In this document: in pieces, positions 15,410 to 23,068 of the stretch
How the letters are laid out: each line of letters starts with the position of its first letter
Position numbering within the stretch: the first letter of the stretch is position 1
Assembly (NCBI GenBank): GCA_034408855.1
Contig: JAWXCK010000226.1
Location: 1-29,925 of the forward strand
Length of the DNA: 29,925 nt
Source: JAIYDQ01 sp034408855
GTDB taxonomy: Bacteria; Planctomycetota; Planctomycetia; Pirellulales; Pirellulaceae
Direction: 5' to 3'
The notes under the pieces: model-generated
Told to the model about the DNA's origin: nothing
Seen by the model: the letters and a program-made list of their open reading frames with translations, nothing else
The model's database searches: none
Made by a program: the position numbers and the translations under genes

Positions 15410-16684
15410 ATGAATACCCCCGAGTCGCTATCCCTGGCCGAGCAATGTGTCGATATGGCGCGGCGCGCTCGAACGGCATCGACTGAATTGAGGCTGCTCG
15501 GAACGGACGTCAAAAATCGATGGCTGCTTGAAAGTGCCGATCAGTTGGTAGCCCAATCGGCGTCGATTTTCGCCGCCAATCAAAAGGACTTAGCGAATGC
15601 CCCTTCCTACGGACTCGATGCGGCAGCCACTGATCGCCTTCGCTTGACCGAGTCGCGTTTGGCCGACATTGCTACGGCCTTGCGACAGATCGCGGGATTG
15701 CCCGATCCGGTCGGCGAAGTATTGGACGGCTATCGCCGCCCGAATGGCTTGGAGATTAATAAGGTTCGCGTTCCTCTGGGCGTCGTGTTTTTTGTCTACG
15801 AATCGAGACCGAACGTTACCGCCGACGCGGCTGCGATTTGTATCAAGAGCGGGAACGCCGTCATCCTTCGTGGAGGCAAAGAAGCGATCCATTCAAGTCA
15901 GGCAATTGTCCGTTGCCTGCAACAAGCTGCCGAAAAAACCGGCATACCCAAAGACGCGGTTCAATTTGTACAAACGACCGATCGCGAAGCGGTCGGACAT
16001 TTTCTTAAGCTGAACGACTATATCGACGTTGCCATTCCACGCGGCGGAGAAGGTTTGATACGCCGTGTTGCCAGCGAAGCAACGATGCCGGTGATCAAAC
16101 ACTTCGATGGGAACTGTCATGTGTACGTCGATCAAGCCGCCGATCAGGAAATGGCGATTCGAATCATCGAAAACTCGAAGTGCCAAAGGATGGGCGTTTG
16201 CAACGCCATGGAATCGCTGCTCGTTCATCGAGCGATAGCGAAAGTCTTTCTGCCGCGATTGAATCAGAAATTGTCGGCATATCCAATCGAACTTCGCGGC
16301 TGTGAAGCGACTTGCCAAATTGTGCCGACGGCGAAACGTGCTACCGAAGAGGATTGGCGAAAAGAATATTTGGGGCCAATCTTGAGCGTGTTGATCGTCG
16401 ACTCGATCGACGACGCCATCGAGCATATCAATCAGTACGGCTCCCATCATACCGATGCGATCGTTACGAATGATTTTTCGGCATCGCGTCGTTTTACCGC
16501 TGCGATCGACTCGGCGGCGGTGATGGTGAATGCTAGCACACGCTTCAACGACGGCGGCGAATTTGGATTCGGAGCCGAAATCGGAATTAGCACCGATAAA
16601 TTTCATGCACGCGGCCCATGTGGCTTGCGGGAACTGACCACTTACAAGTATATCGTTCAAGGGAACGGACAGATACGGAGTTAG
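15410..16684 (+). CDS. proA: gamma-glutamyl phosphate reductase ProA
   Basis: Reduces gamma-glutamyl phosphate to glutamate semialdehyde with NADPH, the second step of proline synthesis; cytoplasmic, aldehyde-dehydrogenase fold. The 424 residues cover the whole family: INKVRVPLGVVFFVYESRPN, GNAVILRGGKEAIHSS, the catalytic Cys at C264 in RMGVCNAMESLLVH, KEYLGPILSVLIVDSI and the ending FGAEIGISTDKFHARGPCGL. The ATG at 15410 (MNTPESLSLAEQ) fits homologous starts; an in-frame ATG at 15245 is rejected. The usual partner proB is not adjacent. fliM begins 47 bases downstream, so the two may share a transcript although their roles are unrelated. Confidence 0.96.
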   Translation: MNTPESLSLAEQCVDMARRARTASTELRLLGTDVKNRWLLESADQLVAQSASIFAANQKDLANAPSYGLDAAATDRLRLTESRLADIATALRQIAGLPDPVGEVLDGYRRPNGLEINKVRVPLGVVFFVYESRPNVTADAAAICIKSGNAVILRGGKEAIHSSQAIVRCLQQAAEKTGIPKDAVQFVQTTDREAVGHFLKLNDYIDVAIPRGGEGLIRRVASEATMPVIKHFDGNCHVYVDQAADQEMAIRIIENSKCQRMGVCNAMESLLVHRAIAKVFLPRLNQKLSAYPIELRGCEATCQIVPTAKRATEEDWRKEYLGPILSVLIVDSIDDAIEHINQYGSHHTDAIVTNDFSASRRFTAAIDSAAVMVNASTRFNDGGEFGFGAEIGISTDKFHARGPCGLRELTTYKYIVQGNGQIRS

Positions 16685-16731
16685 CAATCGCACCTAGACA
16701 GTTCATCGTGCGTTGATGGAGTTCGCAAATC

Positions 16732-17745
16732 ATGGAAGAAGAAAAACTAAGTCGCGCGGATGTCGATTCGTTGCTCAATGGCGGCAAGGACGATCCTGCG
16801 AAACCTGCACCTGCACCGGAAGCGCCTGCGAAGCCAGAAGTCTCCGCAAAGACGCCACCCAAAGTTCGGGTGATGGCCTACGATTTTAAGCGACCCGAAC
16901 GCGTTGGCAAGGAACTCGTCCGCGCCCTGCAGTCGCTGCATGAAGGGCTTGCGAGAAATTTCGGAGCTTCGCTATCGGCTTTGCTTCGCAGCATGGTCGA
17001 AGTTCGATTGATCAGCGTCGATCAGCTCACCTACCGCGAATTCATCCAAAGCGTCGAAATACCGACTTGCTTCAACCTTGTCCGACCTAAGCCCTTGGAT
17101 CGAAATTGGATACTTGATGTAAGTCCTGCATTGCTCTATCCGATTATCGATCGAATGCTCGGTGGGGCAGTCAGCTCCGAATCGAATTTGACGCGACCGC
17201 TGAGCGAAATCGAACTTCGCTTGGCAGGCCGAATCACCAACCTCTTTCTCCGTGAATTGAAAGCATCTTGGGCAAGCGTAATCGTGCTGGAGATCGATGT
17301 TGAACGCGTCGAGAGCAATCCGCAACTGGTTCAAATCGTTCCACCCAATGAAGTGGTAATCATGGTCAGCTTCGAGATCACCATGGGAACAACTCGCGGC
17401 ATGACGAACCTTTGCATTCCATTTAATACGATCGAACGAGTTACGTCGAAACTGACAAACTCATCATGGAGCGGCTACTCAACGGTACCGCCGAACGAAG
17501 AAACCAAGAAAGAAATGGCGAACCGACTCGATAGCTCCACTACCCACCTGGTAGTGACGCTAGCAAAATCTCAGATTCGCACCGGTGATTTGTTTGACTT
17601 GCAAGTCGGTGATATCATTTCAACTGAAAAAGACGTACAACATCCGCTAGAGGTCGAAGTATCGAATGGAGTCAAATTCCTAGCGTCGCCAGGTTCCTAT
17701 AAAGGCCGTAAGGCGATCAAGATTGAATCAATAGTCGGCGAGTAA
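16732..17745 (+). CDS. fliM: flagellar motor switch protein FliM
   Basis: A C-ring component that binds CheY-P and couples chemotaxis to motor reversal. The 337-residue protein has all three parts. The first is an N-terminal CheY-binding peptide (residues 6-15, LSRADVDSLL), followed by a Pro/Ala/Lys-rich linker (about 20-44). The second is the middle CheC-like domain with VRVMAYDFKRPERVGKE and GGAVSSESNLTRPLSEIE. The third is a C-terminal SpoA domain (about 265-335) with LAKSQIRTGDLFDLQVGDII and SPGSYKGRKAIKIESI. A GGAG lies about 13 bases before the ATG. The gene is separated from other flagellar genes: proA precedes it and an unrelated binding protein follows after 29 bases; the FliN-like gene is about 14 kb upstream. 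Confidence 0.95.
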   Translation: MEEEKLSRADVDSLLNGGKDDPAKPAPAPEAPAKPEVSAKTPPKVRVMAYDFKRPERVGKELVRALQSLHEGLARNFGASLSALLRSMVEVRLISVDQLTYREFIQSVEIPTCFNLVRPKPLDRNWILDVSPALLYPIIDRMLGGAVSSESNLTRPLSEIELRLAGRITNLFLRELKASWASVIVLEIDVERVESNPQLVQIVPPNEVVIMVSFEITMGTTRGMTNLCIPFNTIERVTSKLTNSSWSGYSTVPPNEETKKEMANRLDSSTTHLVVTLAKSQIRTGDLFDLQVGDIISTEKDVQHPLEVEVSNGVKFLASPGSYKGRKAIKIESIVGE

Positions 17746-17774
17746 GTTTCGTAAAACCAAAACGGAGTTAGAGA

Positions 17775-18818
17775 ATGGCTTTTAATGTACAGCAAGTTGC
17801 TGGTCGAATCTTGAATTGGGTGGGAGCTGTTCTGCTCGCACTGCCGCTGTCATCGAATACTTTTTCACAAGAAGCTTCGACGGTCTCGATGAATACAGTC
17901 GAGCATCAGCAATTGATGCAACTGTTGCAAGCGATCGAACCTTATCATCCTAGAACTGATGTCACGGGAACGGCGACGCTCGCTGGCTCGACGACCATGA
18001 CCATCTTGGGGCAGAACTGGTCCGAGCGATTTAAGCTGTTCCATAAAGACGTCGTCTTCACACGTGGTGTCGATGGTGGCGATGCGGCCCTCCGATCGCT
18101 GGCCAAAGATCCCAACGTGATCGCCGGCATCAGCCGTTCGCTGACCGATAAGGAGATTGCCGATTTGAAAGCTGGAGCTTGTAAAGATCCGATGATCTTT
18201 ATCGTGGCGCTCGACCCGATGGCTGTTTATGTTCATAAAGACAATCCCCTTCAGAGCTTGACCCCTGAGCAGATGCAAAAGCTTTTTGGAGCAGGTTCGG
18301 ACGGTAAACCGAAGGTTAGCAAATGGGGGGAGCTCGGTGTCCAAGGAGCTATGGCAGAACAGCCGATTCGAATTCATCATCGAAGCTCGATTAGCGGTAC
18401 TCGCAACTTTATCAAAACGTCGATTCTCGGAGGCCTTGAACTTGCTGAACCTGCCCAAACGCACGAGTCCAACACCAATATCTGCACGGCCATCAGCAAA
18501 GACCCCAACGGAATAGCCATGTGTGGATTCGGCGACGGCAATGAGGGTGTCCGCCCATTGGCCCTTGAACTTAACAATCAAAGGATCGAAGCCAATGAGT
18601 CAAGCTTTTTAGCCGGCAAGTATCCAATTGTCCGGCCTCTTTCGTTGATTCTCGATAAGAGTCTCCTCGCCAAAGATAACGGATTGCGCGAAGCGATCAT
18701 TCGATACATTTTAAGTCGCGATGGTCAGTTGGAAGCAATCCGGGCTGGATTCTATCCACTCGATCCTAATTTTTTACGACAAGAAATTGCTCAGTTGACC
18801 GGAACGCAACTTCGCTAG
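17775..18818 (+). CDS. PstS-like phosphate-type substrate-binding protein
   Basis: A 347-residue exported periplasmic-binding protein of the PstS/PBP-like group. A signal peptide (about 1-32, with GAVLLALPLSSNTFSQ) is followed by a polar linker and then the domain proper. The anion-site motifs are visible: TGTATLAGSTTM (64-75), FTRGVDGGDAALRSL (96-109), VIAGISRSLTDKE, and SSISGTRNFI (204-213), where PstS has its Ser-Gly-Thr loop. The second lobe continues with ILDKSLLA and YILSRDGQLEAIRAGFYPL. Phosphate or another oxyanion is the likely ligand. No ABC permease or ATPase gene is near, so it may serve a distant transporter or act as a sensor. GGAG lies 8 bases upstream of the ATG, and the 29-base gap suggests co-transcription with fliM. 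Confidence 0.85.
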   Translation: MAFNVQQVAGRILNWVGAVLLALPLSSNTFSQEASTVSMNTVEHQQLMQLLQAIEPYHPRTDVTGTATLAGSTTMTILGQNWSERFKLFHKDVVFTRGVDGGDAALRSLAKDPNVIAGISRSLTDKEIADLKAGACKDPMIFIVALDPMAVYVHKDNPLQSLTPEQMQKLFGAGSDGKPKVSKWGELGVQGAMAEQPIRIHHRSSISGTRNFIKTSILGGLELAEPAQTHESNTNICTAISKDPNGIAMCGFGDGNEGVRPLALELNNQRIEANESSFLAGKYPIVRPLSLILDKSLLAKDNGLREAIIRYILSRDGQLEAIRAGFYPLDPNFLRQEIAQLTGTQLR

Positions 18819-18834
18819 TGTCGACGCATAGTCA

Positions 18835-18853
18835 GCGTTCGCTCCGCGAATGC
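18835..18853 (+). terminator. hairpin after the PstS-like gene
   Basis: GCGTTCGC (18835-18842), loop TCC, then GCGAATGC (18846-18853): eight pairs with one G-T wobble. There is no following T run, so it is either a factor-assisted terminator or a small palindromic repeat. Confidence 0.5.
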
Positions 18854-18914
18854 CCCTTTGCAATAACATTTGCCTTAATCATTTTTCTTTCGCAATGGAA
18901 GCATAGAGGATTGC

Positions 18915-20159
18915 ATGATGCCACTTATCACGACTCGCATCGTATGTTTATATAGCCTGTTCTGCTTGTTGAGTGTCCGACCAGCCACGGCGCAGTTCGG
19001 AAGCGGTGGCATGTTTGGCGATCTGCTTAATCAGGCTTTACCGAGAATAGCACCGTCCAATAATCAGCAAGGCTATCCAGGCTCGTACACTAACGCGCCG
19101 ATGAATGGTCAAAACAACTACCCGTCGACAGTTCCAATGAACAATTCTGGTTTCAATACAGGCATGGTGCCTGGCCAAATCTCAGGTCGACCCCGCGACT
19201 GGACACTCGGCGTGGCCTTAGACAATTTGGATACCGGTGCCATCGTGCGTCAAGTCTCGACTGGCAGTCCTGCTCAACGCGCCAACATTGAGCAAGGCGA
19301 CGTGATCGTTGCCATTGGTGGAGCCCAAGTTGGCATGGTCGACGGGCGATTGAACGATGTCGGCGAGCAAATTCGGCGTTCGGCCAATACCAACGGTTAT
19401 GTTCGAGCCCTCGTGCTCGATGCGCGAACAAACCGACTGCAGAATGTTGAAATCAATCTCGATAGCGCCTCGACAGGCATTGCGGGAACGGCCATTACAC
19501 GCGATCGAGCGAACTTATCGTACGGATCGATTCTTCGCGTGAAACTCGAGAACGTCACGAGACCGTTTTATGAAGTCAGTGGCGGTGAGACCGAGATTCA
19601 AGTCTATGGTTCTGGCCCATACAATTTCGAGCTCAATTACGATCCTCGATTTATCGATCCTCGCGACCAATATCGCTTGAATGCTTCGATCACCAATGCT
19701 TCTCGACAACCTTTGTACGCGCTTCGACAACCGATTGCAGTGCCATCGAGCGGAATGCCTTCGAACATTCGCTTGGATTTGGAAAGCATGCGCGATCTGC
19801 AGATGAGCGGCGGCGGTGGAGTTATCCAAGCTTCGTATCCAGCCGACCCGAGTCTTTTGAATCAAGTCTTCCAGCAGCTCTTGGGACGAATGCCTTCTGC
19901 CAAGGAAGAAGTTGCGTGGTCTTCGTACTTGGCTCAAGGAAACTCGATCGATGATCTCAAAGCAAAAATCATTGGAAGCCCCAATTACTACGATCGAATG
20001 GGGAATAATCCGAGCCTGTTTGTGCAATCGATGATTCAAATTATCAAGGGCGAACCGGCAACCAGCCAAGAGATTGCCGCTTGGACAAATCGCCTGCAAC
20101 AATATCAAGGCCAGCGCGAAGCCCTAGTCCGTGAGTTTATCCAGCAAGTTCAACGATAG
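18915..20159 (+). CDS. secreted PDZ + YbaY-like + DUF4214-like protein
   Basis: A 414-residue exported protein made of three modules. A signal peptide (1-26, SLFCLLSVRPATAQ) leads into a Gly/Asn/Pro-rich linker to about residue 93. A PDZ domain covers about 95-183: WTLGVALDNLDTGAIVRQVS, GSPAQRANIEQGDVIVAIGG. Residues about 188-292 resemble the YbaY/YscW type lipoprotein domain (SYGSILRVKLENVTRP, YNFELNYDPRFIDPRDQY, LNASITNASRQPLY). Residues about 308-414 resemble the alpha-helical DUF4214 type (LNQVFQQLLGRMPSAKEEVA, PNYYDRMGNNPSLFVQSM). No protease domain accompanies the PDZ, so a binding or scaffold function outside the cytoplasm is inferred. The domain assignments by eye are firmest for PDZ and moderate for the others. 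It begins 96 bases after the PstS-like gene, beyond a hairpin. Confidence 0.8.
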   Translation: MMPLITTRIVCLYSLFCLLSVRPATAQFGSGGMFGDLLNQALPRIAPSNNQQGYPGSYTNAPMNGQNNYPSTVPMNNSGFNTGMVPGQISGRPRDWTLGVALDNLDTGAIVRQVSTGSPAQRANIEQGDVIVAIGGAQVGMVDGRLNDVGEQIRRSANTNGYVRALVLDARTNRLQNVEINLDSASTGIAGTAITRDRANLSYGSILRVKLENVTRPFYEVSGGETEIQVYGSGPYNFELNYDPRFIDPRDQYRLNASITNASRQPLYALRQPIAVPSSGMPSNIRLDLESMRDLQMSGGGGVIQASYPADPSLLNQVFQQLLGRMPSAKEEVAWSSYLAQGNSIDDLKAKIIGSPNYYDRMGNNPSLFVQSMIQIIKGEPATSQEIAAWTNRLQQYQGQREALVREFIQQVQR

Positions 20160-20176
20160 CACTTCTCGCTGATCAG

Positions 20177-20542
20177 TTACTCGCCCCCGGAACAGCTTGC
20201 CAGCAACGCATTCATTTGCCGATCGAATTGGCCACGTGTCATCACTTGCTCGAAGCCGGCTTCGACAGCGCGTTGCAGTTTCGCTTCGTGAACATGCGGA
20301 CCATATGCAACGGTTCGAGCCATCGGGCAATGCGACTTGAATGCCACAACGATCGCCCCCAGATCCTCGACTTCGAGAGTGAGATCGACGATCAGCATTT
20401 GAACGTCGGCGACTTCAGTAAGTTTCGCAATCAACTTATCGGGATTCCGGTCGGCAACCAAACGCACGTCGATCGCCGAAGCCGCGCTGGATACGCGCGA
20501 TTGAAAAAGCAAATCACTTGTCAGATATGCAACCGTTGCCAT
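20177..20542 (-). CDS. atypical response-regulator receiver-like protein
   Basis: A 121-residue single-domain protein with CheY-like layout: VAYLTSDLLFQSRV (strand 1 and helix 1), LIVDLTLEVEDL with a candidate phospho-Asp D53, RTVAYGPHVHEAKLQRAVEAGF, then EQVMTRGQFDRQMNALL. In a true receiver the end of strand 1 carries an acidic pair and strand 5 a Lys; here only D10 is seen and the Lys position appears to be Arg (MTRGQ). It is therefore either a degenerate, perhaps phosphorylation-independent receiver or a related fold. It is encoded convergently with the PDZ gene (18-base gap) and has no kinase or output partner in the window. Confidence 0.7.
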   Translation of the reverse strand: MATVAYLTSDLLFQSRVSSAASAIDVRLVADRNPDKLIAKLTEVADVQMLIVDLTLEVEDLGAIVVAFKSHCPMARTVAYGPHVHEAKLQRAVEAGFEQVMTRGQFDRQMNALLASCSGGE

Positions 20543-20586
20543 TGAATACTATTTTCTAGTAGACGTTGGCTCAGTATTGCAACTGT

Positions 20587-21267
20587 CTACGGACGTCTTG
20601 GAACAAAAAAGAAATCGCGATCCGATACCGGTGGTGCTTCTGGCGCATTCTGATAGTAATCGTCTTGATCCGGTCGAAGTGCGTTTTGCGGCCCTACGCT
20701 AAAACCGCTTCCGAAACCACCATTACCGAAACCACCATTACCGAAACCACCATTACCGAATCCACCATTACCGAAACCACCATTACCGAATCTACCGTTT
20801 GGGGATAGAAATGGAAAGCCGCCTTCGAAGCCATTCCCTTGTTGAACGTTGACGTTCGGCGACTGTGGCCCCCACGCACCGAAAGGAACCGAGTACGGTC
20901 GATAAGGATATCGCCATTCTCCATAGGGTTGAACGGGAGATCCCCAGCGGTCGACAACATGGAAGTTATCTGATGAACTTCCGACTTGAAGCGTCGAGCG
21001 AGTGTGTCGAAAACCGCTCCGTTCATAGTCATGGCGTTCGTTCGAAACAGGTTGGATGCCCGCAGCGAATTGATCGACGCGAACACCTGCGATGTCGTGC
21101 GTGTACGTCGAGGGAAGCGTTGTCCAATCGGCTTTGGAGACGCCGACGGACTCGTTCGCGAGCAATCCGTCTCCAATGGTTACGGTCGCCAGCAGCGAGG
21201 CAACGCGGATGCATTTTTGCAATCGAACGATCGGAGCGCGTGAAGCTGTTTTTGAGTGGGTCAACAT
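20587..21267 (-). CDS. secreted protein with Gly-Phe-Gly-Asn repeats
   Basis: A 226-residue hypothetical protein. I start at the ATG at 21267; the open frame continues to a TTG at 21306 but that adds only a basic stretch. Residues about 10-38 (IVRLQKCIRVASLLATVTIGDGLLANE) are a plausible signal peptide. The middle is rich in Tyr, Pro, Trp and Arg (WGSPVQPYGEWRYPYRPY). Residues from about 166 hold a run of five-residue repeats of the form GFGNG, encoded by 15-base tandem copies, and the end is acidic then basic (PDQDDYYQNAPEAPPVSDRD, FFFVPRRP). Low-complexity Gly/Phe/Asn proteins of this kind often act as surface or extracellular material; here that is inference. No family is recognised. Confidence 0.72.
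   Translation of the reverse strand: MLTHSKTASRAPIVRLQKCIRVASLLATVTIGDGLLANESVGVSKADWTTLPSTYTHDIAGVRVDQFAAGIQPVSNERHDYERSGFRHTRSTLQVGSSSDNFHVVDRWGSPVQPYGEWRYPYRPYSVPFGAWGPQSPNVNVQQGNGFEGGFPFLSPNGRFGNGGFGNGGFGNGGFGNGGFGNGGFGSGFSVGPQNALRPDQDDYYQNAPEAPPVSDRDFFFVPRRP
20711..20800 (-). repeat. 15-base tandem repeat inside the GFGNG protein
   Basis: Units CCGAAACCACCATTA start at 20711, 20726, 20741 and 20771, with the variant CCGAATCCACCATTA at 20756 and a diverged sixth unit at 20786. On the coding strand each unit gives a five-residue Gly-Phe-Gly-Asn-Gly element. Copies are nearly identical, pointing to recent expansion. The length is a multiple of three, so copy-number change keeps the reading frame. 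Confidence 0.9.
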
Positions 21268-21365
21268 AGCTTCCAGCTTAATTACCGCCCGGAAATTCCA
21301 ACTCAAAATGCTGACTTCGAAGCGTCTTCGTTCGCGCGCAGTCGCTATTTTAACGAATGTAGCGG

Positions 21366-21674
21366 CTATTCAGCCGAATCGGAACGGGCGGAACGCCGTT
21401 TTCCTCGCGACGCCTGCTTGTCGGCTAACGATTCAGATGACGAATCGATCGAGTCAGTCTTGGTTGTCCCGTCCGGCTCAATGCCCCGGAGCAACTGAAC
21501 ACTCTGCTCGGCTTGCTTGAGCCTTTCGTAGCAGAATTTCAAATGTTTGGTGGCGCTGGCATACTGCTCCAACGACTGCTCGAGCGGCGAAGTGCCTTGT
21601 TCCAAGTCACGGACAATGCGTTCTAACGCCAGCAACGCTTCCTCAAACGTTTTGACTTCTGGTTCTGCTTTCAC
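21366..21674 (-). CDS. xseB: exodeoxyribonuclease VII small subunit XseB
   Basis: A 102-residue protein with the XseB core at residues about 9-65: FEEALLALERIVRDLEQGTS, PLEQSLEQYASATKHLKFCY, then ERLKQAEQSVQLL. The small subunits wrap the large subunit XseA to form a single-strand exonuclease used in repair and recombination. Codon 1 is GTG at 21674, and no later Met gives the complete first helix. The 35-residue Ser/Lys/Asp tail (about 68-102) is longer than in many homologues and looks disordered. xseA is not in the window. Confidence 0.92.
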   Translation of the reverse strand: MKAEPEVKTFEEALLALERIVRDLEQGTSPLEQSLEQYASATKHLKFCYERLKQAEQSVQLLRGIEPDGTTKTDSIDSSSESLADKQASRGKRRSARSDSAE

Positions 21675-21826
21675 GGTGTCTCACGAGTTCAGGAATGGGC
21701 CAACCAACGCGTTACAACTGTCACAATCGGCAGATTGTATCACGGAACCGCACCGCAACGAAGTGACTTGGATTCAACTTTATTAGTTTGTTTGCTTCTG
21801 GTGACGAGTCGACGTATGAATCCAGA

Positions 21827-22984
21827 ATGGATCTTGTACCCGTCACCCCGGAAAAAAGCCTCATCGCGCTGACGACGCAGTCAGAAAAACTGCGGAATCG
21901 TCTGCGGACGATCAAACGCTTTCGTCGGCAATCGCTGACGTCTCGCGCAATGCGAGTGGACGCAATTCTTTCGGACATCCTCGTCGACTTAAATGCTCAG
22001 CCACGTGAACGCGAGCGCGAAAACTCGGCATCGACCAAGTCTCAAAAGTCGTCTATTAGTCCCGAAGAGCATCAGCGATTGCTTGCCTTGCTAGACCATT
22101 CACGGCAAGAATACGATTCCTTGATCGATTTTATCGACGCGGAACGCACGAACGGAATTGCCCTTTCGGAAACCGCTGTAACCGAAGTCGACCCATGGAA
22201 ACGATCGAGCGACGATGGTGTTGCCAACCCCATGCCTCGACCACTGTCAAACGACGTTTCGATTCTGCACAATCAGATCGAGTTTCTCGAACAGGAATTA
22301 GAAGGCGAACGACGAGCGGCAGCTCAAAAAGCCGATGACGAGTGCACGCTTCGGGAGCAGATCGAAGTCTTGCGAACACAGTTGCTCGAATCACGCCATG
22401 AAACGATCGAGCTTCGAATCCAAAACTCAGATCTCGCCGATCGAAAGAGTGGCGATCTAGCGAATATGACATGGGCGCAGCGCAAAGTTCAGTTGCTTCA
22501 GCAGCTTGAAGCAGAGACGTCAGACGCTCCAGCCGTACAGGCCGAGAAATTAGAAATCGCTACGTTGATCGAAATCTCTCAAGACGAGATCAGCCAACGC
22601 GACAAACTCATCGTCGAGCGCGATCGAGAAATCGAAGAGCTTCAGATGCTTCTGACGCGACAATCGTCGGTAACCAACGGCGTCGCCATAGGTGCAGCAG
22701 CCGTTGCGCAAATCCTCGATGCAGATGAGTTTGTGCAAGCTGAGCGAGAAAATCTTCGGTTGCTACAACTGGAATGGGAAGGAAAACTCAGAACGGCTGA
22801 AATCGAAATCTCGCTCGAGCGAGCTAGAATTGCTCGCGAACGATTAGAGTTCGAATCCGACATTCTCTCATTGCAAGCAAAATCGGATTCCATGGGCGAC
22901 CAACAAAACTTCAAACCTTCCGACCAAGAGCCACTCGGCAAACCACGACGATGGTTGCGTCGCCTCGGTCTGCGAGATGACTAA
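21827..22984 (+). CDS. hypothetical coiled-coil protein
   Basis: A 385-residue protein dominated by Glu, Gln, Arg and Leu heptads, from about residue 145 to 245 and from about 260 to 360 (ILHNQIEFLEQELEGERRAA, IEVLRTQLLESRHETIELRI, RENLRLLQLEWEGKLRTAEI). Two short linkers interrupt it: an early acidic/basic region, and an Ala-rich hinge near GVAIGAAAVAQILDADE. The extreme C-terminus is basic and compact (GKPRRWLRRLGLRDD), a possible docking peptide. I chose the ATG at 21827; the frame also allows a TTG at 21788. No signal or membrane segment is present, so a cytoplasmic scaffold or structural role is inferred. No family is recognised. It ends 84 bases before the convergent sulfatase. Confidence 0.75.
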   Translation: MDLVPVTPEKSLIALTTQSEKLRNRLRTIKRFRRQSLTSRAMRVDAILSDILVDLNAQPRERERENSASTKSQKSSISPEEHQRLLALLDHSRQEYDSLIDFIDAERTNGIALSETAVTEVDPWKRSSDDGVANPMPRPLSNDVSILHNQIEFLEQELEGERRAAAQKADDECTLREQIEVLRTQLLESRHETIELRIQNSDLADRKSGDLANMTWAQRKVQLLQQLEAETSDAPAVQAEKLEIATLIEISQDEISQRDKLIVERDREIEELQMLLTRQSSVTNGVAIGAAAVAQILDADEFVQAERENLRLLQLEWEGKLRTAEIEISLERARIARERLEFESDILSLQAKSDSMGDQQNFKPSDQEPLGKPRRWLRRLGLRDD

Positions 22985-23068
22985 TCTAGAAAAATTCTTC
23001 TGGTCGCACCCTTCGTACACAATCTTTGTGTCCTGCGCTGTATCGCCCAATTCATAGACTAAAGCAAA

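Noticed and set aside
15893..16693. Minus-strand frame of 266 residues inside proA
   Set aside because: Antisense shadow of proA, whose motifs are unmistakable on the plus strand.
19515..20108. Minus-strand frame of 197 residues
   Set aside because: Shadow of the PDZ-domain gene.
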